Origin: Saprospiraceae bacterium
Lineage (GTDB): Bacteria; Bacteroidota; Bacteroidia; Chitinophagales; Saprospiraceae
NCBI GenBank assembly: GCA_022841345.1
Contig: JALHRR010000052.1
Coordinates: 1 to 35,302, forward strand
Reading direction: 5' to 3'
Length of the DNA stretch: 35,302 nt
Shown: positions 1-7,247 of the stretch, in pieces
Layout: each line of letters starts with the position of its first letter
Numbering within the stretch: the stretch's first letter is position 1
Notes under the pieces: generated by a model
What the model saw: the letters and a program-made list of their open reading frames with translations, nothing else
What the model was told of the DNA's origin: nothing
Databases searched by the model: none
Position numbers and translations under genes: made by a program

Positions 1-1585
1 AGGCATGATATGGATGATCTTGTCCTGTGACTACAGGAAGTGCGTCTGACCATTTCAAAAGTGACATTTCGTATTGTCTGGTTTTGAAAAGTGGAGCTAT
101 AGTTGGTTGAATTAAGCTGTAAACATTGCTTTTGGGCTGTGCGTCACCCCATGACTCAAGGGTGTGGCTAGACGGACATGAATAGTCGCAAACTGCAAGC
201 GTCTCATTGGGATATCCTGAAAGTGAAACCCGAAGTCCCACTTTACTCAAAGCAGATTTAAACTGCTCTGCTTCGGGCAGATCAAATGCTGGATTGGCAT
301 CATTCAATACAAATAAGGCATCTACTCCACCGGAATTCATTTCTGCAAGTAAGTCAACTACTGCTTTATCGCTGCCCTGTCTCTGAAGTGAGTAATTGTT
401 CAGGTCTATTGTCTTACCGTAATTGCCTAAAAGTGAATTGATACTATTAATTAATTGCTGTTCAGCAACATTATTTGAATTTGAAACTACCAGAGTACCT
501 TTTCCTGCAGAAGCCGCAGCCATAAGATCTTTGGCAGCCATTTCGATTTGAGCTTTTGCTTTTTCATTTGCAAAAGAACCACCGGTGCTAAGAGATGCTC
601 CTCCGCGGGCTGAGGCTATAGCCTGATAAAGTGTTGCAATAGCTAAGCCCTGTTCAGAAGGCTTTATCAATACCCTGTGATCAGCATTCGAGCCGGTTAG
701 AGACATCATTGCTTCTACAGCAATCATTCTGGACATTGTATTTTGTCCTTCTCTGCCTACTTTCCTGGTTTGAGCCCATTGATGAGCATATTCTACAGGA
801 GATATCCAGGTGCCTAAAAAGTCAGCTCCAAATGTCACAACGACATCTGCCTTGCTAAAATCGTAAGCAGGAACAACTCTTTTGCCAAAAGATAAATTAT
901 TGGCATCCAATAAAGCTGAAGCAGAAACCGGATCATAACTTACATGAACTGTATTGCTGTATTTTTTCTTAAAATCATTGATAGCAGCCTGAGCTGAAGG
1001 ACTCATGATAGTATTGGAAAGCAATCTTACTCTGGAGCTTGGAGTCAATTTCGAAGTGATTGCCTGATCTACTTCATCCCAGGTCATTTCTTCAATTTGG
1101 GCATTTTCAGTTACTTTACCGGGATGTCTGAGTCTGTAGACATCATACAAATCAAGTACTGAAGCTTGCGCTCTTGCACTAGTACCGCCTCCTGTAGTTT
1201 TGCTTCCTGCATTACCTTCAATTTTGATAGGACGACCTTCTCGTGTTTTTACGAGAACCGGAACCCAGTCTCCTCCACGAAGTACAGTTGAAGCATAATA
1301 CACAGCTACACCAGGCACTATTGCGTCCGGTTTAGTCACGTATGGGATTGCTTTTCTTACCGGAGTTTCGCAAGCTGCCGCTATTGTAGCTGCACCCAGA
1401 CTGAATCCAAGATACTTAAGGAAGTCTCTCCGATTAGTCCCACTTGATTGCTTAGAGACAACATTGTCAGAACTAAGGTCATTCAACACCGGGAGGTTGA
1501 AAAATTCTTGTTCTGCACCGGCTACAAACTCAGGAGTTTGTTCGATGTCATCTGCACTTATCCAGGCTTTAGTATAATCTTTCAT
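1..1585 (-). CDS. actB: Alternative complex III subunit ActB (molybdopterin oxidoreductase-like/Fe-S), 3' end beyond window
   Basis: Partial gene: the reading frame is open from the ATG at 1585 down to base 1 and leaves the window, so about 528 residues are visible. The protein starts with a roughly 50-residue extension followed by a twin-arginine-like motif NRRDFLK (residues 51-57), a hydrophobic stretch and a lipobox-like AAAC with Cys72. This is the extended, variant Tat signal of Bacteroidota ActB proteins. The visible part resembles the molybdopterin-oxidoreductase-like half of ActB, which in the known complex carries no molybdenum; the Fe-S half should lie outside the window. ActB is a periplasm-facing subunit of the quinol:cytochrome c/oxidase oxidoreductase that replaces cytochrome bc1. 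It follows actA by 50 bp in the same direction, so the two form one operon that continues off the left edge. The family call is from memory of homologues plus the actA neighbour. Confidence 0.88.
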   Translation of the reverse strand, partial: MKDYTKAWISADDIEQTPEFVAGAEQEFFNLPVLNDLSSDNVVSKQSSGTNRRDFLKYLGFSLGAATIAAACETPVRKAIPYVTKPDAIVPGVAVYYASTVLRGGDWVPVLVKTREGRPIKIEGNAGSKTTGGGTSARAQASVLDLYDVYRLRHPGKVTENAQIEEMTWDEVDQAITSKLTPSSRVRLLSNTIMSPSAQAAINDFKKKYSNTVHVSYDPVSASALLDANNLSFGKRVVPAYDFSKADVVVTFGADFLGTWISPVEYAHQWAQTRKVGREGQNTMSRMIAVEAMMSLTGSNADHRVLIKPSEQGLAIATLYQAIASARGGASLSTGGSFANEKAKAQIEMAAKDLMAAASAGKGTLVVSNSNNVAEQQLINSINSLLGNYGKTIDLNNYSLQRQGSDKAVVDLLAEMNSGGVDALFVLNDANPAFDLPEAEQFKSALSKVGLRVSLSGYPNETLAVCDYSCPSSHTLESWGDAQPKSNVYSLIQPTIAPLFKTRQYEMSLLKWSDALPVVTGQDHPYHA

Positions 1586-1635
1586 TGATATCAATATCCT
1601 TTAAGTAAGAAAAATGGCTCTTATTTATAAAAATC

Positions 1636-3099
1636 TTAATAGTGGCATTTTTGACATTCCAACCCACCTATTTCTTCAACTGTAACACCCGTCCGCTTTC
1701 CTGATTTGAATTCCTCATGATAGCGGAGATAGTTTTTATAGTATTCATTATCATTAAACTTCACTTCAGTCTGTCTGTGACAATTAATACACCAGCCCAT
1801 TGAAAGAGGTGAATATTGGCGAACAACTGCCATTTCTTCAACTTTACCATGGCAGGTTTGACACTCCACTTTGCCTATAGACACGTGTTGTGCGTGATTG
1901 AAGTATGCATGATCAGGCAAATTGTGTATTCTGATCCATTCGATAGGTCCCTGAATTTTTTTCTTAACATCTGAAGTTAAAGAGGTCTTGATACCAGTCC
2001 ACTGGTCTTCCATCATTTCCTCCCCTGCTTTATCCAATCCCCCGTTTTCCAGCACATATTGATCCCCGATCCATTTTTTATATACAGCTTCAATCTCCTC
2101 TTCTGTTAGGTTTTCATAGTTTTCGATGTACTTATCTGTAGATGGATCGTAACCGATAGAGGCAAAGATTTTTGTCAATTCAGCGGTTCCATGCTCAGAA
2201 CCTACTTTAATGGCTTTATGGCAATTCATACAAGTATTTGCGGCAGGAATCACAGATTGTTTTGACCTTCTCGCTCCGTCATGACAATATTGACAATCGA
2301 TTTTATGCGTACCTGCATGGAGCTCATGGGAGAATTTGATAGGTTGTTCCGGCGCATATCCTTGTTGTCTGCCCAGGTTGATTGCATTATTAACGGTAGT
2401 ATAACCACCTAAAACAACGAGCGCAAAAATTACAAAGGCGATAACACCCTTGCTGGTAAGTGTATCAAATAATGTTTTTCTTTTTACATCAGTTTCACCA
2501 TCTCCTTTTCTGGATAAGTAATTCAGATTGGATAAAATAGTAGAAAGTAAAAGTGCGAGTATAATTAATACTCCTAAAAGAATAAAGTAGATGGTATTGC
2601 TTGATTCCTTTTCAGCAGCTACTGCTCCAGGGGCTGCAGCAACTCCGGCAGGAGCTCCGTATGTTCCTGTATACACTCCATTCACATATAACAGTATAGA
2701 AGCAATCTCATCATCTGTAAGATTTTGAAAAGCTGTCATGACAGTTGGCTTCCATTCGTTCCAAAGCTCTACTGCCCGGGGATGCCCATCAGCAATCATT
2801 CCCTGGGAATTTCTGATCCATTTATAGAGATCTTCCTGATTTCCCCATCTTTCTTCAGAACCGCCTAATGCCGGTCCTGTCAATTTACTTTTCATATCCT
2901 TTGCGTGACAAGCACCACACAAGTTCCTGAAGAGGGTTTTCCCATTCTCTATATCCGGCTGCGCCTGTACAAATAGTGGCAAAACGAGGAATAAAAGAAA
3001 TGTTAATAATTTGACAGTCAGCCACTTTGATTTTAACATATTCATTGACATAATCTGATGAGATGATTCATTCTTAAATATAGTAAGTCCTATTGTCAT
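1636..3099 (-). CDS. actA: Alternative complex III multiheme cytochrome c subunit ActA, with N-terminal monoheme domain
   Basis: Membrane-anchored electron-transfer subunit of alternative complex III. Six CxxCH heme motifs are present at residues 61, 269, 290, 413, 437 and 482 (longest reading). The first sits in a separate N-terminal class I cytochrome c domain with a WIRNSQ/MTAF pattern. A transmembrane segment follows at about 169-191, a second at 218-235, and then the five-heme domain typical of ActA. The last heme motif ends one residue before the stop. The longest ORF starts at 3099, but a normal signal peptide (MLKSKWLTVKLL...VQAQ) begins at the internal ATG at 3039, which I prefer as the start. 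A promoter-like TATTTTTG lies just upstream of 3099. In the Rhodothermus and Flavobacterium complexes ActA is described with five hemes and ActE with one; here an extra monoheme domain is fused to ActA, as I recall for other Bacteroidota. Confidence 0.88.
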   Translation of the reverse strand: MTIGLTIFKNESSHQIMSMNMLKSKWLTVKLLTFLLFLVLPLFVQAQPDIENGKTLFRNLCGACHAKDMKSKLTGPALGGSEERWGNQEDLYKWIRNSQGMIADGHPRAVELWNEWKPTVMTAFQNLTDDEIASILLYVNGVYTGTYGAPAGVAAAPGAVAAEKESSNTIYFILLGVLIILALLLSTILSNLNYLSRKGDGETDVKRKTLFDTLTSKGVIAFVIFALVVLGGYTTVNNAINLGRQQGYAPEQPIKFSHELHAGTHKIDCQYCHDGARRSKQSVIPAANTCMNCHKAIKVGSEHGTAELTKIFASIGYDPSTDKYIENYENLTEEEIEAVYKKWIGDQYVLENGGLDKAGEEMMEDQWTGIKTSLTSDVKKKIQGPIEWIRIHNLPDHAYFNHAQHVSIGKVECQTCHGKVEEMAVVRQYSPLSMGWCINCHRQTEVKFNDNEYYKNYLRYHEEFKSGKRTGVTVEEIGGLECQKCHY

Positions 3100-3110
3100 A
3101 CTTTGGTCAG

Positions 3111-3143
3111 CAAAAATACAATTGAGCCCATCATTTTAACAAA
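3111..3143 (-). promoter_or_regulatory. Probable promoter of the act operon
   Basis: Reading the minus strand, TTTG (3140-3143) and TATTTTTG (3111-3118) are separated by 21 bp, close to the Bacteroidota sigma-A pattern TTTG-N19-TAnnTTTG. Transcription would start near 3104, which supports a translation start at 3099 or, better, 3039. Confidence 0.5.
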
Positions 3144-3176
3144 ATATTAGTAAAGACTGCATTATTTAGATCGCAT

Positions 3177-3971
3177 CTAAATAGCGACGGGTGCTTTAAT
3201 GGCCGGATATGGGTCATAGTTATCAATTGTAAAGTCTTCATAAGTAAAATTAAACAGATCATTTACATCCGGATTGATTCTCAAAACGGGTAAACTTCTG
3301 GGTATTCTTTCTAATTGTGTAAGGGCTTGCTCCATATGATTACTATACAAATGCACGTCTCCAAAAGTGTGGACGAAATCCCCCGCTTCTAATCCACACA
3401 CATGTGCCATCATATGAGTCAGTAATGCGTAGGAAGCAATATTAAAAGGAACACCCAGAAATACATCTGCAGATCTCTGATATAATTGACAGGATAATCT
3501 ACCATTTGCCACATAAAATTGAAAAAGGCAATGGCATGGAGCAAGGGCCATATCTGGCAAATCACCCACATTCCAGGCGCTCACAATGATACGTCTGGAG
3601 TCAGGTTGATTTTTAATTAAATGGAGTGCATCTGCGATCTGATCTACCACTCTCCCACTTCTGGTTTCCCAGCTGCGCCATTGTTTGCCATACACGGGAC
3701 CCAGATTGCCATTTTCATCTGCCCATTCGTCCCAGATTCTGACCTGATTTTCTTTTAAATATTTGATATTGGTATCGCCCTTTAGAAACCAGAGCAATTC
3801 ATAAATTATAGACCTGAGGTGAAGTTTTTTAGTTGTAACAAGCGGAAATCCCTGCTGCAAGTCCCAGCGCATCTGATATCCAAACAGACTTCTCGTACCT
3901 GTACCTGTGCGATCAGACTTATCTACTCCTTCCTCCAGAATTTTTCTGAGAAGCTGTTGATAATTTTCCAT
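3177..3971 (-). CDS. thyA: Thymidylate synthase
   Basis: Converts dUMP to dTMP using methylenetetrahydrofolate, in the cytoplasm. The protein is 264 residues, the same as E. coli ThyA, and key residues fall at the same numbers: Arg126/Arg127 (SRR), nucleophile Cys146 in LAPCHC, Gln165-Arg166-Ser167, Asp169, Asn177 in VPFN, His207 and Tyr209 (HLY). The C-terminal tail ends PVAI as expected for the closing loop. The start is the first ATG (MENYQQLL), matching the family. A folA gene often sits next to thyA, but none is visible here; the next upstream stretch is a 789-bp gene-free repeat island. No terminator is evident in the 78 bp between this stop and the act promoter. Intact and ordinary. 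Confidence 0.98.
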   Translation of the reverse strand: MENYQQLLRKILEEGVDKSDRTGTGTRSLFGYQMRWDLQQGFPLVTTKKLHLRSIIYELLWFLKGDTNIKYLKENQVRIWDEWADENGNLGPVYGKQWRSWETRSGRVVDQIADALHLIKNQPDSRRIIVSAWNVGDLPDMALAPCHCLFQFYVANGRLSCQLYQRSADVFLGVPFNIASYALLTHMMAHVCGLEAGDFVHTFGDVHLYSNHMEQALTQLERIPRSLPVLRINPDVNDLFNFTYEDFTIDNYDPYPAIKAPVAI

Positions 3972-4760
3972 CCGGTGTTCTTCTTTATTTATAGTACTTC
4001 GAAACGAAAGGATAAATCCTGTGAATCGTTCCAGCGGCGAAGCTAAGAATAAATATTAAAAAACATATATATGATTAATAAATAAATGAAGAAATCTGCG
4101 AGCTTTGAGCTGCGAGCTTCGAGAATAACAGCCGCTTCTGGCTTCTGGCGGCTGGCTTCTGGCAAACTGCCGGGAAGAAGCTACGAGCTTCGAGCTTCGA
4201 GCTGCAAGGATAACAGCAGCTGCAAGCTCAGGGCTGAACAGCCGGGTAGAGGTAGGCTGCGCCTGCGGGATACAACTAGAGATCGTGTGTGTCGCTGCGC
4301 GCCGTGTGTGCTTGCCGCTTTCAGCAGCACGGGATGTGGTTCGCTCAGCTCACGGGATGTATTGTGAGTGTAGGGGGTGGGTGGGAAAACAGCTGGGATG
4401 GAGGTTGCGAGTTGCGAGCTTCGAGCTTCGAGAAACAGCCAGGAAGAAACTGAAAGGTGGAAGCGAAGAATAGCAGCTGCCGCTCTAGCAAACAGCCAGT
4501 GTGGGCGTGAAAACTTGTGTGTGTGAACCCTATCCCGGCCTTTCCCCTGGAAGGGAAAGGAGAACAGCCACGTGGGAGTTGTATGTTTTGATGCGTAGCA
4601 TTCAATTTATTTCGTAGATGCCTGGGGCACAATGAGCAAAGCGAACCTTGATCTCACTTTTTGAACGCAGCGCAGCAAGGTCACTCGTTCCATAAGTACC
4701 GGCCTAAAGTTTAACGTAATAGACTACCGGTTTTTAGTACAATTAATTTAAAAGATGACC
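3972..4760. repeat. Gene-free composite repeat island 1 (heptamer tandem repeats, AACAGCC words)
   Basis: This 789-bp gap between thyA and the Rrf2 gene holds no credible gene; the reading frames in it are low-complexity and rich in Arg, Cys and Ser. It contains blocks of degenerate 7-bp tandem repeats: GAGCTTT-GAGCTGC-GAGCTTC at 4100-4120, three GCTTCTG plus one GCGGCTG at 4134-4161, GAGCTTC-GAGCTTC-GAGCTGC at 4185-4205, and GTTGCGA x2 followed by GCTTCGA x2 at 4404-4431. AACAGCC or close variants punctuate the blocks (4127, 4237, 4434, 4491, 4563). GC is clearly higher than in the flanking genes. The right end (about 4640-4690) has CGCAGCG and AAGGTCAC, which look like a decayed copy of the hairpin/linker array found at 20.6 kb. 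Confidence 0.7.
4489..4563. repeat. 75-bp dispersed repeat, copy 1
   Basis: Matches 20272-20346 in the same orientation at 69 of 75 positions by my hand alignment, without gaps. The right part is identical in both copies and contains an 8-bp hairpin: CCTTTCCC (4539-4546) and GGGAAAGG (4553-4560). All six differences lie in the left GT-rich part. Confidence 0.85.
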
Positions 4761-5207
4761 CTACACATTCATCAACCTAAGATGCTGAGTGAAGGTTTTG
4801 TCTCCTATCATGGCCAGGGAAATTGAAGAGAATTCTTTCATTAAAATTGATTTAATATCCATCCAGACACCATGCACGGGGCAAGGCCTTTGGAGCCCAC
4901 AACCATCCAGGCCCAGCATACAGGAATTGAAAAAATCCTCTCCTTCCAATATCAGGATGATCTCCATCAGGGTGACTTCTTCCGGTGCTTTTAAAAAGCT
5001 CACCCCTCCGGCCGGGCCTCTGCTGGACACCAATATTCCTTTTTGCGTCAGGGGCTGTAAGGCTTTTGTGAGAAAATGGAAGGAAATATCCAGCGTTTCA
5101 GACATTTCCCTGATGCTGAAATACCTTTGCTTTTCTCTTTTCGAAACAAGGTACATAAGGGCTCTTAAGGCGTAAACACTCGAGCTAGAAAATATTCTAA
5201 GAGACAT
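4761..5207 (-). CDS. Rrf2-family transcriptional regulator, NsrR-like with three cysteines
   Basis: DNA-binding regulator of 148 residues, the usual Rrf2 length. The N-terminal winged helix (about 1-75) includes the Rrf2 signature SVYALRALMYL and the wing SSRGPAGGVSF. Cys96, Cys103 and Cys109 (spacing X6, X5) match the cluster-binding region of IscR/NsrR (known spacings X5-X5 and X7-X5), so an Fe-S cluster sensing NO or redox state is likely. The gene is divergent from ric, a classic NsrR target, and an AAGA-N8-TCTT palindrome lies midway between the two promoters. The same palindrome precedes nrdD, tnaA, the oxidase-like gene and the nos operon. Calling it NsrR is inference from context and cysteines; other Rrf2 subfamilies cannot be excluded. 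Confidence 0.88.
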   Translation of the reverse strand: MSLRIFSSSSVYALRALMYLVSKREKQRYFSIREMSETLDISFHFLTKALQPLTQKGILVSSRGPAGGVSFLKAPEEVTLMEIILILEGEDFFNSCMLGLDGCGLQRPCPVHGVWMDIKSILMKEFSSISLAMIGDKTFTQHLRLMNV

Positions 5208-5336
5208 ATGAATGCAGTTGCGGATAGTGAAGCTTAATTAAGCCATAAATGTATTAAATATTTCATGTTTTCAGGAAAAGTGCAGTTATCGATCTTTCCG
5301 AAAAGACCTTTCATGTCATGATAATGTAAAATCGCT

Positions 5337-5344
5337 CAAATATA
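5337..5344 (-). promoter_or_regulatory. -7 element of the Rrf2 regulator gene
   Basis: TATATTTG on the minus strand fits TAnnTTTG exactly. Its inner edge lies 18.5 bp from the centre of the palindrome at 5353-5372, mirroring the ric promoter on the other side. Confidence 0.55.
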
Positions 5345-5352
5345 ACATTTAA

Positions 5353-5372
5353 TTAAGACTTTTTTATCTTAA
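5353..5372. promoter_or_regulatory. NsrR/Rrf2-like operator, site A (rrf2/ric)
   Basis: TTAAGA-N8-TCTTAA, a 20-bp palindrome with six perfect pairs per side. It covers the -33 region of both divergent promoters, as expected of a repressor acting on ric and on its own gene. Core AAGA at 5355-5358 and TCTT at 5367-5370. Confidence 0.65.
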
Positions 5373-5379
5373 ATAAGAT

Positions 5380-5387
5380 TATATTTG
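5380..5387 (+). promoter_or_regulatory. -7 element of ric
   Basis: TATATTTG matches TAnnTTTG exactly; the -33 position falls inside the operator at 5353-5372. The remaining leader to the ATG at 5535 is about 140 bases with no gene. The whole 327-bp gap 5208-5534 shows only these control elements. Confidence 0.55.
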
Positions 5388-5534
5388 TATCGAGGCACTC
5401 AATAAGCCGTGCATACTTGTGAATAGTTTGCACCCTTAGCAGAGCAGGTGTCAAAATGCAAGTACACGAATGAATGCATTTTCAAATAACAAGTATTTCA
5501 AATAACAATTTTTTAATATATAATACCCAATAAA

Positions 5535-6305
5535 ATGATAAGTATAGCATCAGATCGTCCAGAAGTTTTTACCATTGATGAACATACACCAGTAGGTCAA
5601 ATTGTTGCACATGATTACAGAAGTGCAGGTGTATTCAGCAAATATGGTATTGATTTTTGTTGTCAGGGAAATAAAACAATCAGAGAAGTGTGCATAAAGA
5701 AAGATATAGCACCGACTTTACTGATAGATCAACTTTTAGGTGTCATCAATAGCAAAAGGGAAAATGGGTTGATTTCATTCAAAGATTTGCCTTTGGATCT
5801 ATTAGTAGATTATATAATAAAAGTCCATCACAGATATGTCCATGAGCATTCCCCTCTCCTTGTCAATTTATTGGATAAATTATGCAAGGTTCATGGAAAT
5901 GTACATCCAGAATTGTTTGAAGTCAGGTCGCTTTTTACAGCTTCAGCTGAGGATCTCCTTACACATATGGCGAAAGAGGAACAAGTTTTATTTCCTATGA
6001 TCAAATTCATAACTCAGCGATTTGATAAAGGAAACCCTGAAATCCCTGAAATTCAGGCTTTGCCACAAATAATTGATGTAATGAATACTGATCATGAGCA
6101 GGAAGGAGATAGATTTAGGCAGATAGAAAACTTGACGGGCGGCTATACAGTTCCCGCTGACGGTTGCACTACCTACAGTGTTGCATTTGCAATGCTGAAG
6201 GAGTTTGAATCTGACCTGCACATACATATTCATCTTGAAAATAATATTCTTTTCCCGGGAGCTTTAGCGATGAGTAATATTTCGGCTGAAACAGTAAATA
6301 ATTGA
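5535..6305 (+). CDS. ric: Iron-sulfur cluster repair di-iron protein Ric (ScdA/YtfE/DnrN family)
   Basis: Cytoplasmic hemerythrin-like di-iron protein that restores Fe-S clusters damaged by NO and oxidants. It is 256 residues long. The N-terminal ScdA domain (about 10-65) carries the paired cysteines Cys42-Cys43 in GIDFCCQGN. The hemerythrin domain (about 85-245) has the iron ligands expected: His98/His99 in KVHHRYVHEH, His144 and Glu148 in HMAKEEQVLFP, His187 and Glu190 in DHEQEG, and His231/His233 with Glu235 in HIHLENNILFP. It is divergent from the Rrf2 regulator, with an operator-like palindrome between them, which points to induction by nitrosative stress. It converges with nrdG; I see no strong terminator in the 98-bp gap. 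Family assignment is firm; the exact donor reaction is not settled in the family. Confidence 0.95.
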   Translation: MISIASDRPEVFTIDEHTPVGQIVAHDYRSAGVFSKYGIDFCCQGNKTIREVCIKKDIAPTLLIDQLLGVINSKRENGLISFKDLPLDLLVDYIIKVHHRYVHEHSPLLVNLLDKLCKVHGNVHPELFEVRSLFTASAEDLLTHMAKEEQVLFPMIKFITQRFDKGNPEIPEIQALPQIIDVMNTDHEQEGDRFRQIENLTGGYTVPADGCTTYSVAFAMLKEFESDLHIHIHLENNILFPGALAMSNISAETVNN

Positions 6306-6403
6306 TTTTCAATTCAATTTGAACCGATTTAATAGAAACAAGAAGAAGTTGGTTTAATTTGGGAGAAGGTGATGCACGCTGCTGACAAATTTGTTGATCG
6401 GTT

Positions 6404-7084
6404 TCATCTGAAAACGATAACAGGAAAGTCAGCAGGTGCATTGCCAATTTCAAATCTACAAGGTGCTGAATAGCCCAGCTTTTCAATTGTTTTTGCCCCA
6501 TTGACAAAGCTCTGCAGATAGTATTGCTTGCTTCTGTATCCTTTTTCATATAAATACCATACCATCATCTCCAGCTCTTCATCTGAAATCAGATCAGTAT
6601 GCACTGTAGTCCGAACTTCGTATTCAACTTTCCCACCCAATAAAATGGAAAGTGTATTTTCAAAAGGCTGAAACAGGTTTTTACCTGTTATTTTTAAAAA
6701 CTGAGAAGGTAAAGCTTTAAAATCCAGAGCAACATAGTCCACAAGCATTTCATCCATTAACCGCTGTACTACAAAAGGATGAGAACCGTTTGTATCAATT
6801 TTTATATCGAAACCCATATCCTTTGCCATAGAGGCAATTTCAAAAATACTTTTGTGCGAAGTGCATTCACCCCCGCTGAATACTACAGCATCCAGCAGGC
6901 CAATCCTGGTGCTGAGAAATTGCTTTACCTCCCCAATACTTATCATGCCTTGTCCTGTCACGATCTCCGGATTGTAGCAATAACCGCATCGCATGTTGCA
7001 GCCTGCAAACCATAATATGCAGGAAATTTTGTCCGGATAATCAAGGAGCGAAAACGGCGTAATATTATAGATCGGTTTTGTCAT
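6404..7084 (-). CDS. nrdG: Anaerobic ribonucleoside-triphosphate reductase activating protein (radical SAM)
   Basis: Radical SAM activase of 226 residues that installs the glycyl radical in class III ribonucleotide reductase. Cys29, Cys33 and Cys36 in GCNMRCGYC form the CX3CX2C [4Fe-4S] motif. VFSGGECT is the SAM-binding GGE motif, and KIDTNG follows as in the NrdG/PflA family. The length is greater than E. coli NrdG (154) and fits the longer form of the family (TIGR02495-type, as I recall). It is the last gene of the nrdD operon: its ATG overlaps the end of the preceding 60-residue glycyl-radical ORF by 20 bases, so translation is probably coupled. Its natural substrate here would be the glycine at position 29 of that short ORF. 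Confidence 0.93.
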   Translation of the reverse strand: MTKPIYNITPFSLLDYPDKISCILWFAGCNMRCGYCYNPEIVTGQGMISIGEVKQFLSTRIGLLDAVVFSGGECTSHKSIFEIASMAKDMGFDIKIDTNGSHPFVVQRLMDEMLVDYVALDFKALPSQFLKITGKNLFQPFENTLSILLGGKVEYEVRTTVHTDLISDEELEMMVWYLYEKGYRSKQYYLQSFVNGAKTIEKLGYSAPCRFEIGNAPADFPVIVFR

Positions 7085-7247
7085 TGCAGGATGTAAAATG
7101 TTTTCGTTGCATATGCTCTCCTTTTTTGCCGGTATTAAAACTTTCCACCGGACGATGATATCCCATCACTCTGGTGTACACAAGGCATTTTGTTCTTTCC
7201 TCATCTGTAAGCTTCCATTCAATCTCAGAAATTTTCGTTTTTTTCAT
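7065..7247 (-). CDS. Separate glycyl-radical segment of class III ribonucleotide reductase (NrdD C-terminus)
   Basis: A 60-residue ORF. Its middle, CLVYTRVMGYHRPV (residues 21-34), followed by SFNTGKKGEHMQRK, is the glycyl-radical loop normally found at the C-terminus of NrdD; Gly29 in RVMGY is the radical site. The large NrdD upstream ends right after its zinc site and lacks this motif, so the enzyme appears to be encoded as two polypeptides. The ORF has its own ATG at 7247, overlaps the end of nrdD by 23 bases in the +1 frame, and overlaps nrdG by 20 bases. That arrangement suggests translational coupling and a two-chain enzyme, comparable to the separate spare glycyl-radical protein GrcA (YfiD) of E. 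coli. A frameshift, real or sequencing, is the alternative. Confidence 0.82.
   Translation of the reverse strand: MKKTKISEIEWKLTDEERTKCLVYTRVMGYHRPVESFNTGKKGEHMQRKHFTSCNDKTDL

Noticed and set aside
4086-4632. Overlapping reading frames in the repeat island on both strands
   Set aside because: Compositions follow the heptamer repeats (Arg/Cys/Ser-rich), no start context, no domain, and they overlap each other; treated as non-coding.
4789-5175. 128-codon frame antisense to the Rrf2 gene
   Set aside because: Shadow of the conserved Rrf2 reading frame on the other strand.
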